A DNA stretch of 48,060 nt from Chthonomonadales bacterium (GTDB lineage Bacteria; Armatimonadota; Chthonomonadetes; Chthonomonadales; CAJBBX01). The translations under genes were made by a program, and so were the position numbers. The DNA lies in assembly GCA_012517255.1 (NCBI GenBank), contig JAAYVH010000090.1, positions 1-48,060 on the forward strand. Reading direction: 5' to 3'. Shown in pieces: positions 23,198 to 32,216 of this stretch. Position 1 is the first letter of the stretch, and each line of letters starts with the position of its first letter. The notes beneath the pieces are model-generated. The model was not told the origin of the DNA. It ran no database searches and saw only the letters and a program-made list of their open reading frames with translations.

Positions 23198-25156
23198 CTA
23201 GTGGAAGATCAGATATGCCGGCACGTTGCCATAGACCCCGATCAGCGACCAGACGGCTCCGGCCGTATAGTCTCCCAGCGTAAGGCCTAGGAAGAACGGC
23301 AGCGCCCGGCGGTACATTCTCAGTCCGCCATAGCGCAGGATGACGAACTTGCATAGCCACGCCACAAAGAACGGAAACCAGAGCCAGATAAGCCCCGGCC
23401 CGATGCAGTACCCCAGAGGGTGAAACGGGAAGCCTGCGAACCGCGTTCGGAGCCATGCCAGCATCACCGTGAAGATCGACGCGAAGCCTATGGCCCCCCA
23501 CCGCCCCGGTTCGGAACGGAAGCCCGACGTGACAGCCGTGTTCAGCCAGTCGAACGTCTCGACGCCGGTCCACGTGGCAAATCCGACGCACTTGGCTGTC
23601 GCACCGTCGCGATAGAAGATGTGCAGGCAGGCCCACATGCCGCACACCGTCGAGAGCGCCAGCGCGGCCATGAGCGGCCAAACGAGACTGCGCAGACGCA
23701 TGCCATGCTCCTGGGCCAGCTTGAACATCTCCAGCTGACTCGGCATGATGTGGCTCCGGTTGAGCCGCCAGTACCAGTGGCTCACGGCGGCGGTGGCCAG
23801 CGTCGCCGGCCCGATCATGCGCGAGTCAAAGAGCCGGCACAGCCGCATGGGTTCGAGGTCCCACACCGTGTGCTGGCCACCCGCCTCAGCTCGCGCACGG
23901 GTGATGCTCATGGAGAGCAGCAAGTAGGTGAACAGCACCACCAGGACCCACAGGAGGTTCATGCCTGCCGCATACCAGAACACGCAGAAGACGATGCTGC
24001 CAACCAGCAGCCCCCAGACGGCCACGCGATAGGACATCGGCTCGTCGGCCTCGGACGGATCGGGCTTCCGCAGCGCGGCGCGACCGACCGCGGCCAGATG
24101 TCCGCGCAGCGTGTAGAGCAGCGCGATGCCGAAGGCATACCAGGCGCCGATCCCTTGCTCGCTCTGATAGGGGAAGTCGGGCACGTTGCCATAGCCGAGC
24201 ATGTATCCAATCACCGCCTGTGCCTTGATGAACAGATAGAAGAACCAGCATGAGAACGAGACATCGAGCGGCACCAGAAAGGCGAGACCGATGGCGAACG
24301 GATACATCGTCAGGAAGAGCGGCGCGGTTCGATCGAGGGGAGGCCCTGGAAAGGTCAGCGGCATACGCCTCACCTGAAAGTGGGGCAGACTCGGATACCA
24401 CTCCTGCAATCCGTTGAGGATGTCCAGTCCCGCGGCGAATGCGAAGCCGATCCAGAGCGCGCGCGAGTTCAGCGTGATCCCTTTGCCCGGCTCCTCGGTA
24501 AGCGCCAGCGGCAGGCGAACGATGGGGAACGACAGCCGGGTCTGATCTACCCATGCTTTGCGGAGGATCACGTTGAGGCAGAGCATGCTCCAGCCAATGG
24601 CGAGGATGAAGATCGTCCACAGAGCCAGGGGCCGCGCCCACATGATCAGGATGTCGGTGCGGTACAGCGAGGCGTTCCCCTTGAACGCTCCTGCGATCAG
24701 GTCCCTGTCCCAAACGAACAGCCACTTTGGGAGATGCTGGTAGATCGTGTTTTCCCAGTTGTTGGCCGGCGTGGCGAACCACCGTGGCCATCCCATGGTA
24801 GACATGAGATTGATGAGGAAATCGTGGGTCGCGACGGTGCACGAGATCACCAGCAGGGCATAGATCGTGACCATCTCGCCGCCGCTGAGCACCAGGCGAG
24901 GCCAGCGGCGCCGCAGCGTCGCATTCAGGAGGGCAAGCGCGAACAGGTAGAAGATGGGGGTGACAAACAGGGGGTTCAGCGTGAGGATCAGGTACCAGCG
25001 CAGCTCGGCGGCGATCACCCAGTAGACATTGAACGGGATCAGCGCGAGGCCGATGAGCAGAGCGCGAGGCGTGACTCCACGGATGCGCGGCCCATCGTGC
25101 GCTGGCGACGGAGCCTCGACGCCGCCATGGTGCAGGGGAGAAGAGCCAGGCTCCAT
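23198..25156 (-). CDS. Large integral membrane protein, DUF6785/DUF6784-like
   Basis: The 652-residue protein has about 14 predicted helices and resembles the DUF6785/DUF6784 proteins that are abundant in Armatimonadota and Planctomycetota genomes. Recognisable segments are TPRALLIGLALIPFNVYW near the N-terminus, LSGGEMVTIYALLVISC, VDQTRLSFPIVRLPLALTE, GYGNVPDFPYQSEQGIGAWY and ITRARAEAGGQHTV. The overall layout recalls oligopeptide-transporter-like carriers, but no substrate is known. A GTG at 25159 directly precedes the ATG at 25156; no strong ribosome site decides between them. It follows the HAD phosphatase gene by about 57 bp on the same strand and could be co-transcribed. Confidence 0.82.
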   Translation of the reverse strand: MEPGSSPLHHGGVEAPSPAHDGPRIRGVTPRALLIGLALIPFNVYWVIAAELRWYLILTLNPLFVTPIFYLFALALLNATLRRRWPRLVLSGGEMVTIYALLVISCTVATHDFLINLMSTMGWPRWFATPANNWENTIYQHLPKWLFVWDRDLIAGAFKGNASLYRTDILIMWARPLALWTIFILAIGWSMLCLNVILRKAWVDQTRLSFPIVRLPLALTEEPGKGITLNSRALWIGFAFAAGLDILNGLQEWYPSLPHFQVRRMPLTFPGPPLDRTAPLFLTMYPFAIGLAFLVPLDVSFSCWFFYLFIKAQAVIGYMLGYGNVPDFPYQSEQGIGAWYAFGIALLYTLRGHLAAVGRAALRKPDPSEADEPMSYRVAVWGLLVGSIVFCVFWYAAGMNLLWVLVVLFTYLLLSMSITRARAEAGGQHTVWDLEPMRLCRLFDSRMIGPATLATAAVSHWYWRLNRSHIMPSQLEMFKLAQEHGMRLRSLVWPLMAALALSTVCGMWACLHIFYRDGATAKCVGFATWTGVETFDWLNTAVTSGFRSEPGRWGAIGFASIFTVMLAWLRTRFAGFPFHPLGYCIGPGLIWLWFPFFVAWLCKFVILRYGGLRMYRRALPFFLGLTLGDYTAGAVWSLIGVYGNVPAYLIFH

Positions 25157-25216
25157 CACCGGACCGCCTTCATGCGCGGGGCTTCTGCATGTCGCACCGG
25201 GTTCAGACGGGCACGC

Positions 25217-25870
25217 TCATGCGTCGAGCATGCGAGCGAGAGTCCCCGGCGTGACGTGCGTCAGGTCGGGCGCCACCATGTCGGCTTCCTGCAGCTTGTC
25301 GGCGGGATGGGTCGTGGCAACGGCCAGACACCGCATGCCGGCCGCCTTCGCCGCCTGCACGCCCACTACAGCGTCTTCGATTACCACGCATCGGCTCGGA
25401 TCCACGCCGAGCTTCTGTGCCGCCTTGAGGAAGACCTCCGGGTGCGGCTTGCCGTGCGTAACATCATCGGAACAGACGATCTGCTCGAAGCACTCGCGGA
25501 TACCCAGCGCGTCCAGTACGACGCGGATGTTGGACATCGGAGTCGAGGAACCGAGGGCGACGCGAAAGCCCGCATCAACGACCGCCCGAACCAGATCGGT
25601 TGATCCCGGCAACGGCTGCATTTTCCCGGCGGCTAGCTCGCGGTAGACGGCTTCCTTGCGCTCCGATAGCTCGGCGATCTCATCCTCCGAGAGGTCCCGA
25701 TGGAGAAGCAGCGGGAGTATCTGGCGGTTCGGCATGCCGAACGTGCGCCAGAACAGCTCATCGGTCATTTCGAAGCCCCGCTCCTTGCCCACCACGCGCC
25801 AGCTCTCGCGATGGAACAACGAGGAGTCCACCAACACGCCGTCGAGATCGAAGATCACAGCCCGCTCCAA
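25217..25870 (-). CDS. HAD-superfamily sugar phosphatase / beta-phosphoglucomutase-like
   Basis: The 217-residue cytoplasmic protein has the four HAD motifs: nucleophile loop VIFDLDGVLVDS (D8 and D10), ALGSST as motif II, K in THGKPHPEVFLKAA as motif III and VVIEDAVVGVQAAKAAG as motif IV. The alpha-helical cap after motif I is of the C1 type seen in beta-phosphoglucomutases and 2-deoxyglucose-6-phosphatases. The substrate is probably a sugar phosphate. The start is TTG at 25870, with AAGGAGG 9 nt upstream; no ATG fits in frame. It is divergent from the GHL6-like gene across 201 bp and probably leads an operon with the DUF6785-like gene. Confidence 0.93.
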   Translation of the reverse strand: MERAVIFDLDGVLVDSSLFHRESWRVVGKERGFEMTDELFWRTFGMPNRQILPLLLHRDLSEDEIAELSERKEAVYRELAAGKMQPLPGSTDLVRAVVDAGFRVALGSSTPMSNIRVVLDALGIRECFEQIVCSDDVTHGKPHPEVFLKAAQKLGVDPSRCVVIEDAVVGVQAAKAAGMRCLAVATTHPADKLQEADMVAPDLTHVTPGTLARMLDA

Positions 25871-26071
25871 AGCATCCGTCCTCCTTGCGGCCTACATTGT
25901 GGCACGGGAACGACTGCCGCACGGCATGACTGAGGGGGAAGCGCTCGCCCTGAAGTATCGGTCATGTCTTCGCGGGATCGCGCCGAGGCGCTCCTTCAGC
26001 GGATGCAGGACCATTGCCGCCCGCTGGCGAAGCAGGATCGTATCTCACATTCCCTGCAAGGACATGATCCG

Positions 26072-28090
26072 ATGTCGCTCCGCTTTCGTCAGATCCATCT
26101 GGATTTCCACACCGGCCCGGAAGTGCCCGATGTCGGCGCCGACTTCGACCCCGAGGAGTTCGCCGCTACGCTCGAAGCCGCCCACGTGAACAGCGTGACG
26201 TGCTTTGCGCGCTGTCACCACGGGTTCATCTACTACCAGTCGGCCGCGCATCCCGAGCGGGTGCATCCGCACCTCGTCCGACGCGATCTCCTCGTCGAGC
26301 AGATCGAGGCGTGTCATCACCGGGGCATCCGTGTGCCCATATACACGACCGTGGAGTGGGATGAGTACACTGCCGATCGGCATCGGGATTGGCTGCTCAT
26401 TGACGAGAACGGCTGCGAGTTCGGCACCAAACCCCTCGAAGCGGGTTTCTACCGCTTCCTCGATGTCCTGCATCCCGGCTACCTCGCCTTCCTGAAAGAC
26501 CATGTGGCCGATATCTTCCGCACGGTTCCCGTGGACGGTCTCTTCTTCGATATCTGCATACCGAGACCGTCGCTGGCTCTCCACTGGATCGAGGCCATGG
26601 ATGCTGCGGGCGTGGACCCGGAGAACCCGCAAGCACGCATGGCGTTCGCGCGTCGCGTTATGGACGAGTTCATGCTGGACATGAGCGCCTTCGTCCGGTC
26701 GCAGCCCGGTTGGACTCCCGAGTGCACGATCTTCTACAACTCGGGCCATGTCGGGCCGCGTCACCGATCGAGCATGGATGCGTTCACCCACTACGAGCTG
26801 GAGTCGCTCCCGTCAGGAGGATGGGGGTATCTCCATTTCCCCCTCACCCAGCGGTACGTGCGGGGTCTCGGCAAGCCGACGCTCGGCATGACGGGCAAGT
26901 TCCACACTTCGTGGGGCGACTTCCACTCCTACAAGAATCCGGCGGCGCTGGAGTTCGAGACGCGGCACATGATCGCCCTTGGGGCGCATTGCTCCATCGG
27001 CGACCAACTGCATCCGCGCGGTAAGCTGGAGCCGGCCACCTACGAGCTCATAGGGCGCGCCTACGAAGAGATCGAGGCGAGGGAGCCCTGGTGCGAAGGC
27101 GCCGTGCCCATATCCGAGATCGGAGTCCTCACTCCCGAGGAGTTCGCGCTCCGTCGCCAGTCCCCCGAGGCATGGGAGCAGCGGCTGCCTGAGGCTGCCA
27201 TGGGAGCGCTGCGGATGCTTCAGGAGATGCACGCCCAGTTCGACATCATCTCCTCCGATCGCGACTTCAGCGCCTATCGGCTGCTCATCCTGCCCGACTG
27301 CATCCCGCTGGACGGCGACATCTCGGCGAAGCTCGCCTCCTATGTCGAGAGGGGCGGCGCGGTGATTCTGAGCGCAGAGTCACTCCTGGACGGCATCGGA
27401 AACCCGACGACGCTGCCGTGGCTCCCTGCATATGACACAGGGCCGGCGCCCTTCGAGCCTGACTTCGTGGCGCCTGGGCCGGAGTTGCGTGCCGCAGCAA
27501 GCCCCGAACTCCGCGAGACGGCCTACGTCATGTATCGCCGCGGACGGCTCCTTGCGCCGGCATCCGGCTCAACAGCGCTCGCACAGGTCCACAAGCCCTA
27601 CTTCAACAGGCACTGGCGTCACTTCTGCTCCCATCGGCATACGCCGAGCTCCGGCGAGGTCGCGTATCCCGCCGTGGTCCGCCTGGGCAGGGTCATCTGC
27701 TTCGCACACCCCGTGTTCACCACCTACCAGGAGATGGCCCCGCTATGGTGCCGCAGCATGCTCTCCGGAGCCGTGCGCCTGCTTCTGCCCGATCCGGTCG
27801 CCGAGGTCGGCGGGCCATCATCGCTGATCGCGTCGCTGACCGAGCAGCCTTCGCTCCGCCGGAAGGTGCTGCATCTGCTCCACTATGTGCCCGAGCGACG
27901 CGGACAGGCATTCGATGTGGTCGAGGACGTGCTGCCGGTGTACGATGTCGCGTGCAGTGTGAATGCGCCGGGCACGTCCGAGGTGCGGCTGGTCCCCGAC
28001 GGGCAGCCTCTCTCCTTTGCACTGGAAGGAGGGCGGGTGCGGTTCACCGTGCCCGTCGTGCGCGGTCACGCCATGGTTGAGCTTCGATAG
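26072..28090 (+). CDS. GHL6-type putative glycoside hydrolase with beta-galactosidase trimerisation-like domain
   Basis: The 672-residue protein begins with a barrel half: RFRQIHLDFHTGPEVPDVGADFDPEEFA, VNSVTCFARCHHGFIYY, GIRVPIYTTVEWDEY, DGLFFDICIPRP, ALGAHCSIGDQLHPRG. This matches hypothetical glycosyl hydrolase 6 proteins, relatives of GH29/GH42-like enzymes. A Rossmann-like middle domain follows (FSAYRLLILPDCIPLD, LASYVERGGAVILSAE), typical of the GH42 trimerisation domain. No signal peptide is seen, so it may act in the cytoplasm on imported oligosaccharides. Catalytic residues cannot be named with certainty. The ATG at 26072 has AAGGA 9 nt upstream; the frame upstream to 25964 is not conserved in character. 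Confidence 0.83.
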   Translation: MSLRFRQIHLDFHTGPEVPDVGADFDPEEFAATLEAAHVNSVTCFARCHHGFIYYQSAAHPERVHPHLVRRDLLVEQIEACHHRGIRVPIYTTVEWDEYTADRHRDWLLIDENGCEFGTKPLEAGFYRFLDVLHPGYLAFLKDHVADIFRTVPVDGLFFDICIPRPSLALHWIEAMDAAGVDPENPQARMAFARRVMDEFMLDMSAFVRSQPGWTPECTIFYNSGHVGPRHRSSMDAFTHYELESLPSGGWGYLHFPLTQRYVRGLGKPTLGMTGKFHTSWGDFHSYKNPAALEFETRHMIALGAHCSIGDQLHPRGKLEPATYELIGRAYEEIEAREPWCEGAVPISEIGVLTPEEFALRRQSPEAWEQRLPEAAMGALRMLQEMHAQFDIISSDRDFSAYRLLILPDCIPLDGDISAKLASYVERGGAVILSAESLLDGIGNPTTLPWLPAYDTGPAPFEPDFVAPGPELRAAASPELRETAYVMYRRGRLLAPASGSTALAQVHKPYFNRHWRHFCSHRHTPSSGEVAYPAVVRLGRVICFAHPVFTTYQEMAPLWCRSMLSGAVRLLLPDPVAEVGGPSSLIASLTEQPSLRRKVLHLLHYVPERRGQAFDVVEDVLPVYDVACSVNAPGTSEVRLVPDGQPLSFALEGGRVRFTVPVVRGHAMVELR

Positions 28091-28502
28091 CGCACGAGAG
28101 AGCGCGCCAGCCAACGACATCGCGGCCGAAGGCCGTGTAGCCGCTGGTTCACCCCGCGTGTGTGGCGGGGAGGTTCATGCGCCGCGCAAACGGGCGGCTC
28201 CACGCTGCGCGTCTGCGGCCCGATCTGCAGAACACCGGATCGCACCGTCATGGCGAATCCGGCACAGCGATCCATGGCTCAGATTCGCGGCGAACGCCTG
28301 CTCACGTGTGGCTGAGATGCCGTTAGCCAGGCGACCATGGAGCCTGGCATAGCTTCGCCCGCACCGGTACGGCCTCGGCGATCCTCCAGGCTGGCGGGCC
28401 TTTTCAGGTAGCATGAGCGCATGTTGCCAGGAGCCACTGGAGATCGAAGCGACCGACAGAGCCGACGGACAGCCCAGCGTCCGTCGGAGGCCATCGCCTA
28501 GC
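28091..28502. other. Intergenic stretch without a recognised gene
   Basis: About 410 bp separate the GHL6-like and symporter genes. A small hairpin CCCCGC-(7 nt)-GCGGGG lies at 28152-28170 and could end the upstream transcript. An in-frame ATG at 28413 would lengthen the symporter by 30 non-hydrophobic residues. I see no promoter of good quality and no match to the other repeats of the window. Confidence 0.5.
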
Positions 28503-29735
28503 ATGTCGCCGCTGGCGTGGTGGCACCGGACGCCGCTCTACCTGCGCATCCTTGGCGCGTTCGGGCTCGGGCTGGCGCTCGGCCTGGCGCTGGGCCCCAA
28601 GGCCGCTCCTCTCGAGATACCCGCGAAGCTGATCCTGCGCCTGCTGGGCGCGCTTGCGCCTCCCCTCGTCCTCATCGCCGTGATCCACGCGCTCATGCAG
28701 GCCGAGATCAAAGGGCGCATGGGCGCCCGCATGGTCTTTCTGCTCATCCTCAACACTCTGGTTGCCATCACAATCGGCCTGATCGTAGCCAACGTGGTAG
28801 GCCCCGGGCGGCATGCGCATCTGGCCGAGCCGCACGACGCATCGGCCACCGGTCCGAAGGCCAACACCTGGACAGCCATCCTCGATAACGTCCCGACGAG
28901 CGTGGTCAAGCCGCTGGTGGACAATCAGGTGATCGGCGTCATCTTCGTGGCGGTCGCCTTCGGCCTGGCACTCAGGCGTGTGCGCGAGGAGCAGATGCGC
29001 GACGGCAAGACCGGATACCGCGGGCTCGAGCAGGCTGTGGAAGCTGCGTTTCGGTGCCTTGTGATCGTTTTGCACTGGGTTGTGGACATTATTCCCATCG
29101 GGGTGCTCTGCATCGTGGCGAGCATCGTCGGCGCCAAAGGCCTGGCGCCGTTCATCTCCCTGGCGTGGTTCGTGCTTTCGGTGATGGCGGCGCTCTGCCT
29201 TCAGGCGACCTACTACCTGCTGCGTGTGCGGCTGGGATCGTGGGTCAGCCCGCTCCATCTTCTCCGCGGCACCCGCGACGCTCTCGCCATGGCGTTCTCG
29301 ACCGCCAGTTCGACCGCAACCATGCCGGTCACCTACACATGTCTGCGCGAGAACGTCGGTCTGAGGGAGCAGTCGGCCAGCATGGGGGCGCTCGTTGGAG
29401 CCAACTTCAACAACGACGGAACCGCGCTCTATGAGGCCATGTCGGCCCTGTTCGTGGCTCAGATGCTCGGCATGGACATGAGCCTGCAACATCAGATCGT
29501 CATCGTGCTGACCTCGGTGGTTGCCTCGGTGGGAGCTGCCGGCATTCCCGAAGCCGGCCTGGTCACCATGACGCTGGTCTTCACGGCCGTCGGTTTGCCG
29601 ACACAGTACATTGCGGTGCTGCTAACCGTGGACTGGTTCCTCGATCGTTGCCGCACGGCGATCAACGTCATGGGAGATCTCAACGTGAGCTGCCTGCTCG
29701 ACGGCAAACAGCCGGAGACACAGACCGCAACCTGA
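28503..29735 (+). CDS. Dicarboxylate/amino acid:cation symporter (DAACS family)
   Basis: This is a 410-residue inner-membrane carrier of the GltPh/DctA family that imports C4-dicarboxylates or acidic amino acids with sodium or protons. The re-entrant loop motif reads AFSTASSTATMPVT, close to the usual serine-rich loop; the second hairpin reads SVGAAGIPEAG, and DWFLDRCRTAINVMGD is the typical helix 8 end. The conserved NMDGT of helix 7 is NNDGT here, so the methionine that helps line a sodium site in GltPh is replaced. The start at 28503 follows CGGAGG by 12 nt, which is long; 28413 is an alternative. The GH51 gene follows after 66 bp. Confidence 0.92.
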   Translation: MSPLAWWHRTPLYLRILGAFGLGLALGLALGPKAAPLEIPAKLILRLLGALAPPLVLIAVIHALMQAEIKGRMGARMVFLLILNTLVAITIGLIVANVVGPGRHAHLAEPHDASATGPKANTWTAILDNVPTSVVKPLVDNQVIGVIFVAVAFGLALRRVREEQMRDGKTGYRGLEQAVEAAFRCLVIVLHWVVDIIPIGVLCIVASIVGAKGLAPFISLAWFVLSVMAALCLQATYYLLRVRLGSWVSPLHLLRGTRDALAMAFSTASSTATMPVTYTCLRENVGLREQSASMGALVGANFNNDGTALYEAMSALFVAQMLGMDMSLQHQIVIVLTSVVASVGAAGIPEAGLVTMTLVFTAVGLPTQYIAVLLTVDWFLDRCRTAINVMGDLNVSCLLDGKQPETQTAT

Positions 29736-29801
29736 CAGAACGGGCAGTTGCGTCCATAATGTCAGTGTCCTCAACGTCCGCACCAAAGGAGCGCACCTGC
29801 C

Positions 29802-31790
29802 ATGTTCATTCTGGGAGCCGATGCGGCCGATGCCATGCCGCCTCAGACTGCGCCGACCGCCGTGGTCTATCGGCGAACAGCCGATGAAGTGACGCGCGTG
29901 ACCGTCGGCCGAGCCGGTCGCGATGCTCAGCGTGTGGACCAGCGCATCTTCAGCAACTTCCTCGAGCATCTCGGCGGTTCCATCTACGAGGCGTTGTGGG
30001 CGAATGTTATCTACAACCCGCAGTTTGAGCCCGAGCGTGATGGTCAGCTTGCCCGCTGGCGGATGGAAGGCTCGGAATGGATCGGAGACGGACTGGAGGG
30101 ACGCGCCATTCGTATGCCCGAAGGCGCGTCGGTGTCTCAGACCGTCTATCTTCCGACGCATCGGCAGCTTCGGTACAGGGGCAGCGTGTGGACGCGGTCG
30201 TATGGCAGCAAGCTGGCCATGGTCGAGGTGGGCCTGTTCCATACGGGCGAGTCGGCGCCGGTCTGCTCGGCGCGGGTCCGCGTTGAGGGAACGAGTTGGG
30301 AGCCTCGCCGATTCGAGATGCGCGTCCCTGAAGACGCCGTGCAGCGCGGGGAGGGCCTGGAACTGCGCATTCGCTCGGTATCCGGCGAGGCGGATGTTGA
30401 CATGGCGGAGATGTTTCCGGCAGACGCGCGCGACGGCCTCGATCCCGATGTGGTAACCATCGCTCGCAGCCTTCGCATGCGGCTCCTCCGCTGGCCGGGC
30501 GGCAACTTCGTGAGCGGCTACCGGTGGCGCAGCGGCATCGGCCCGCGCGACTATCGGCCAACGGTACCCAACCCGGCATGGGGCGGCCTCGAAACGCACC
30601 ATTTCGGCACGGACGAGTTCATGGAGTTCTGCCGCCGTGTCGGCGCCGCACCGCACATCTGCGTCAATGCGGGAGACGGCACCCCGGACGAGGCGGCCGC
30701 TTGGGTCCAGTACTGCAATGGCTCGGTGGATACGCCGATGGGAGCGCTCCGCGCTGCCAACGGTCATCCGAAGCCCTACAACGTACGCGTATGGGAGATT
30801 GGCAACGAGCTCTACGGATCCTGGCAGATCGGCCACACCGACGCTGCCGGGAACGCGCGGAGGTTCGTGGAGTTCCGCAAAGCCATGCTGGCGGCGGATC
30901 CGACCATAGAGATCATCGCCACAGGCAAGGGCGACCAGTTCGTCGGGGATGGCATGGCCTTCGATCGCGACTGGAATGCTGCTGTGCTCGATGCCGCCCG
31001 TGCGGACGGCGCTCCGCCACAGTATCTGTCGCTGCATCCGCTGCTGCCGTTGCCGTCCGGTCTCGGCGCGTCTCATTCCTACGATGAAGTCTATCTGAGC
31101 GCCATGGCGCATCCCCATTGGTGGTCCGAGGCGTTTGTCGCCGATCTCCGGAAACTGCTGACCTCTCACGGCGGCGATCCCAGACCGCGCGCTGCCGTTA
31201 CGGAATGGGGCATTATCTTTGGCGGGCAGGGCTGGCTCGACTATGCGAATCACGATTCGCAGTCGGGGGCAGTGTATGCGGCTCTGTTTCTCAACGCCAT
31301 GCTGCGATCGGCGGATACCGTGGCAATCGGGAATGCCACGGCCTTGATGCACGGCGGTTGCATTCGGAAACGCCATGGAATCGTGTATGTCATGCCCATG
31401 ATTCACGCCAAACGCCTGTACGGTCAGGCTCGGCTGGAGAAACTGGCGCCCGTAACGGTTACGGGTCTCGGCTATGACGTACCTCAGCGCGGCCTCATGC
31501 CCGAGGTTCGCGACGTACCGTGGGTGGATGTCGTCGCGGCCGAGGGGGGCGGCTCCGTGACCGTCTGCGCCGTAAACAGGGATCCGAAGAACGCACGACG
31601 GGTGGAGATCACAGCGCCGCGCAAAGTCTCATCTGTCGCCGCAGAAACCCTTGCCGCCGGACCTCGCGAGACCAACTCGGCGGAACAGCCGGATCGCGTC
31701 AGTACGCGCCGATTGGACGTCCTTTCGGAGGGCAACGTGATCATAGGCGAGTTGCCTCCGTGCTCCGTTTCCATCATTGCGCTTCGCTGA
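29802..31790 (+). CDS. Alpha-L-arabinofuranosidase, GH51-like
   Basis: The 662-residue enzyme would remove terminal arabinofuranose from plant arabinans or arabinoxylans. FSNFLEHLGGSIYEALWANVIYN is the characteristic N-terminal barrel strand, RWPGGNFVSGYRW a central one, WEIGNELYG holds the acid/base E336 and AVTEWG the nucleophile E468. A CBM4-like insertion lies at about 80-205, and the C-terminal beta-sandwich at about 540-662, as in two-domain GH51 enzymes. No classical signal peptide is seen (MFILGADAADAMPPQ), so it probably acts in the cytoplasm unless the start is wrong. AAGGAG lies 8 nt before the ATG. It may be co-transcribed with the symporter. Confidence 0.92.
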   Translation: MFILGADAADAMPPQTAPTAVVYRRTADEVTRVTVGRAGRDAQRVDQRIFSNFLEHLGGSIYEALWANVIYNPQFEPERDGQLARWRMEGSEWIGDGLEGRAIRMPEGASVSQTVYLPTHRQLRYRGSVWTRSYGSKLAMVEVGLFHTGESAPVCSARVRVEGTSWEPRRFEMRVPEDAVQRGEGLELRIRSVSGEADVDMAEMFPADARDGLDPDVVTIARSLRMRLLRWPGGNFVSGYRWRSGIGPRDYRPTVPNPAWGGLETHHFGTDEFMEFCRRVGAAPHICVNAGDGTPDEAAAWVQYCNGSVDTPMGALRAANGHPKPYNVRVWEIGNELYGSWQIGHTDAAGNARRFVEFRKAMLAADPTIEIIATGKGDQFVGDGMAFDRDWNAAVLDAARADGAPPQYLSLHPLLPLPSGLGASHSYDEVYLSAMAHPHWWSEAFVADLRKLLTSHGGDPRPRAAVTEWGIIFGGQGWLDYANHDSQSGAVYAALFLNAMLRSADTVAIGNATALMHGGCIRKRHGIVYVMPMIHAKRLYGQARLEKLAPVTVTGLGYDVPQRGLMPEVRDVPWVDVVAAEGGGSVTVCAVNRDPKNARRVEITAPRKVSSVAAETLAAGPRETNSAEQPDRVSTRRLDVLSEGNVIIGELPPCSVSIIALR

Positions 31791-31812
31791 TTTCGCTCCT
31801 GCGCGATATACT
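31783..31812 (+). promoter_or_regulatory. Possible promoter of the small H-NS-like gene
   Basis: TATACT (31807-31812) is a good -10 box; the -35 position holds TTCGCT (31783-31788) with an 18-nt gap, a weak match overlapping the end of the GH51 gene. The small gene thus appears to have its own promoter. Confidence 0.4.
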
Positions 31813-31865
31813 GCCTGCATATGCGGTATTCTCTGGGTGTTTAGACCCAAGGAGGTGTCCGCAAG

Positions 31866-32201
31866 ATGACCGATTCAGAAGGCATCACTGAAACTCCGCA
31901 GCGAATGCGCCGCATTAGCATCACGGTGGAAATCGAAATCCCCGAGAGCGAGTTCGCAGATTTGGCCGAGGAGGCATTGGCCACGGGCAGAGATCTGCGT
32001 CAACTGGTTGCAGCGCGCTACGGATCGATGCGCCGCTCCCGCACCGTCCGGTCCGCATCCTCGACCGAGCCGAAGATCAACGTTAGCGACTACAAGCACC
32101 TGTACAATCAGGCCCCTGCCGGTCAGCAGCCCTATCGCGGATCGGGCAGGCCGCCCAAGTGGCTTCTCGATCGCATCAAGCAGGAAATGGGGGTCGCCTG
32201 A
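31866..32201 (+). CDS. Small basic protein with H-NS-like / AT-hook-like C-terminus
   Basis: The 111-residue protein is preceded by an almost perfect Shine-Dalgarno (AAGGAGGTG, 31850-31858), suggesting strong expression. Residues 1-50 form a probable amphipathic segment (ISITVEIEIPESEFADLAEEALATG), then a Ser/Arg-rich linker (SMRRSRTVRSAS). The tail Y90-R-G-S-G-R-P-P-K-W-L100 strongly resembles the GRGRxPxWL loop by which H-NS-type proteins enter the minor groove; GRPPK also recalls an AT-hook. An oligomerising N-terminus plus such a loop is the H-NS plan, so a nucleoid or silencing role is proposed. It has no close family match that I can name and no operon partner. It converges with the antiporter gene across only 12 bp. 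Confidence 0.75.
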   Translation: MTDSEGITETPQRMRRISITVEIEIPESEFADLAEEALATGRDLRQLVAARYGSMRRSRTVRSASSTEPKINVSDYKHLYNQAPAGQQPYRGSGRPPKWLLDRIKQEMGVA

Positions 32202-32216
32202 GGGGCGCTGCCCTCA
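32199..32216. terminator. Compact inverted repeat containing both stop codons
   Basis: TGAGGG and CCCTCA form a 6-bp stem. The left TGA is the stop of the H-NS-like gene and the right TCA is the stop of the antiporter gene read on the minus strand. It may serve as a shared terminator, but there is no U-tract. Confidence 0.35.

Noticed and set aside
28404-29492. 362-residue minus-strand open frame opposite the DAACS gene
   Set aside because: Antisense to a carrier with all signature motifs; its own composition (His/Arg/Gln rich) is typical of a shadow.
29622-31406. 594-residue minus-strand open frame opposite the GH51 gene
   Set aside because: The opposite strand carries the GH51 catalytic motifs in order; this frame has no recognisable motif.
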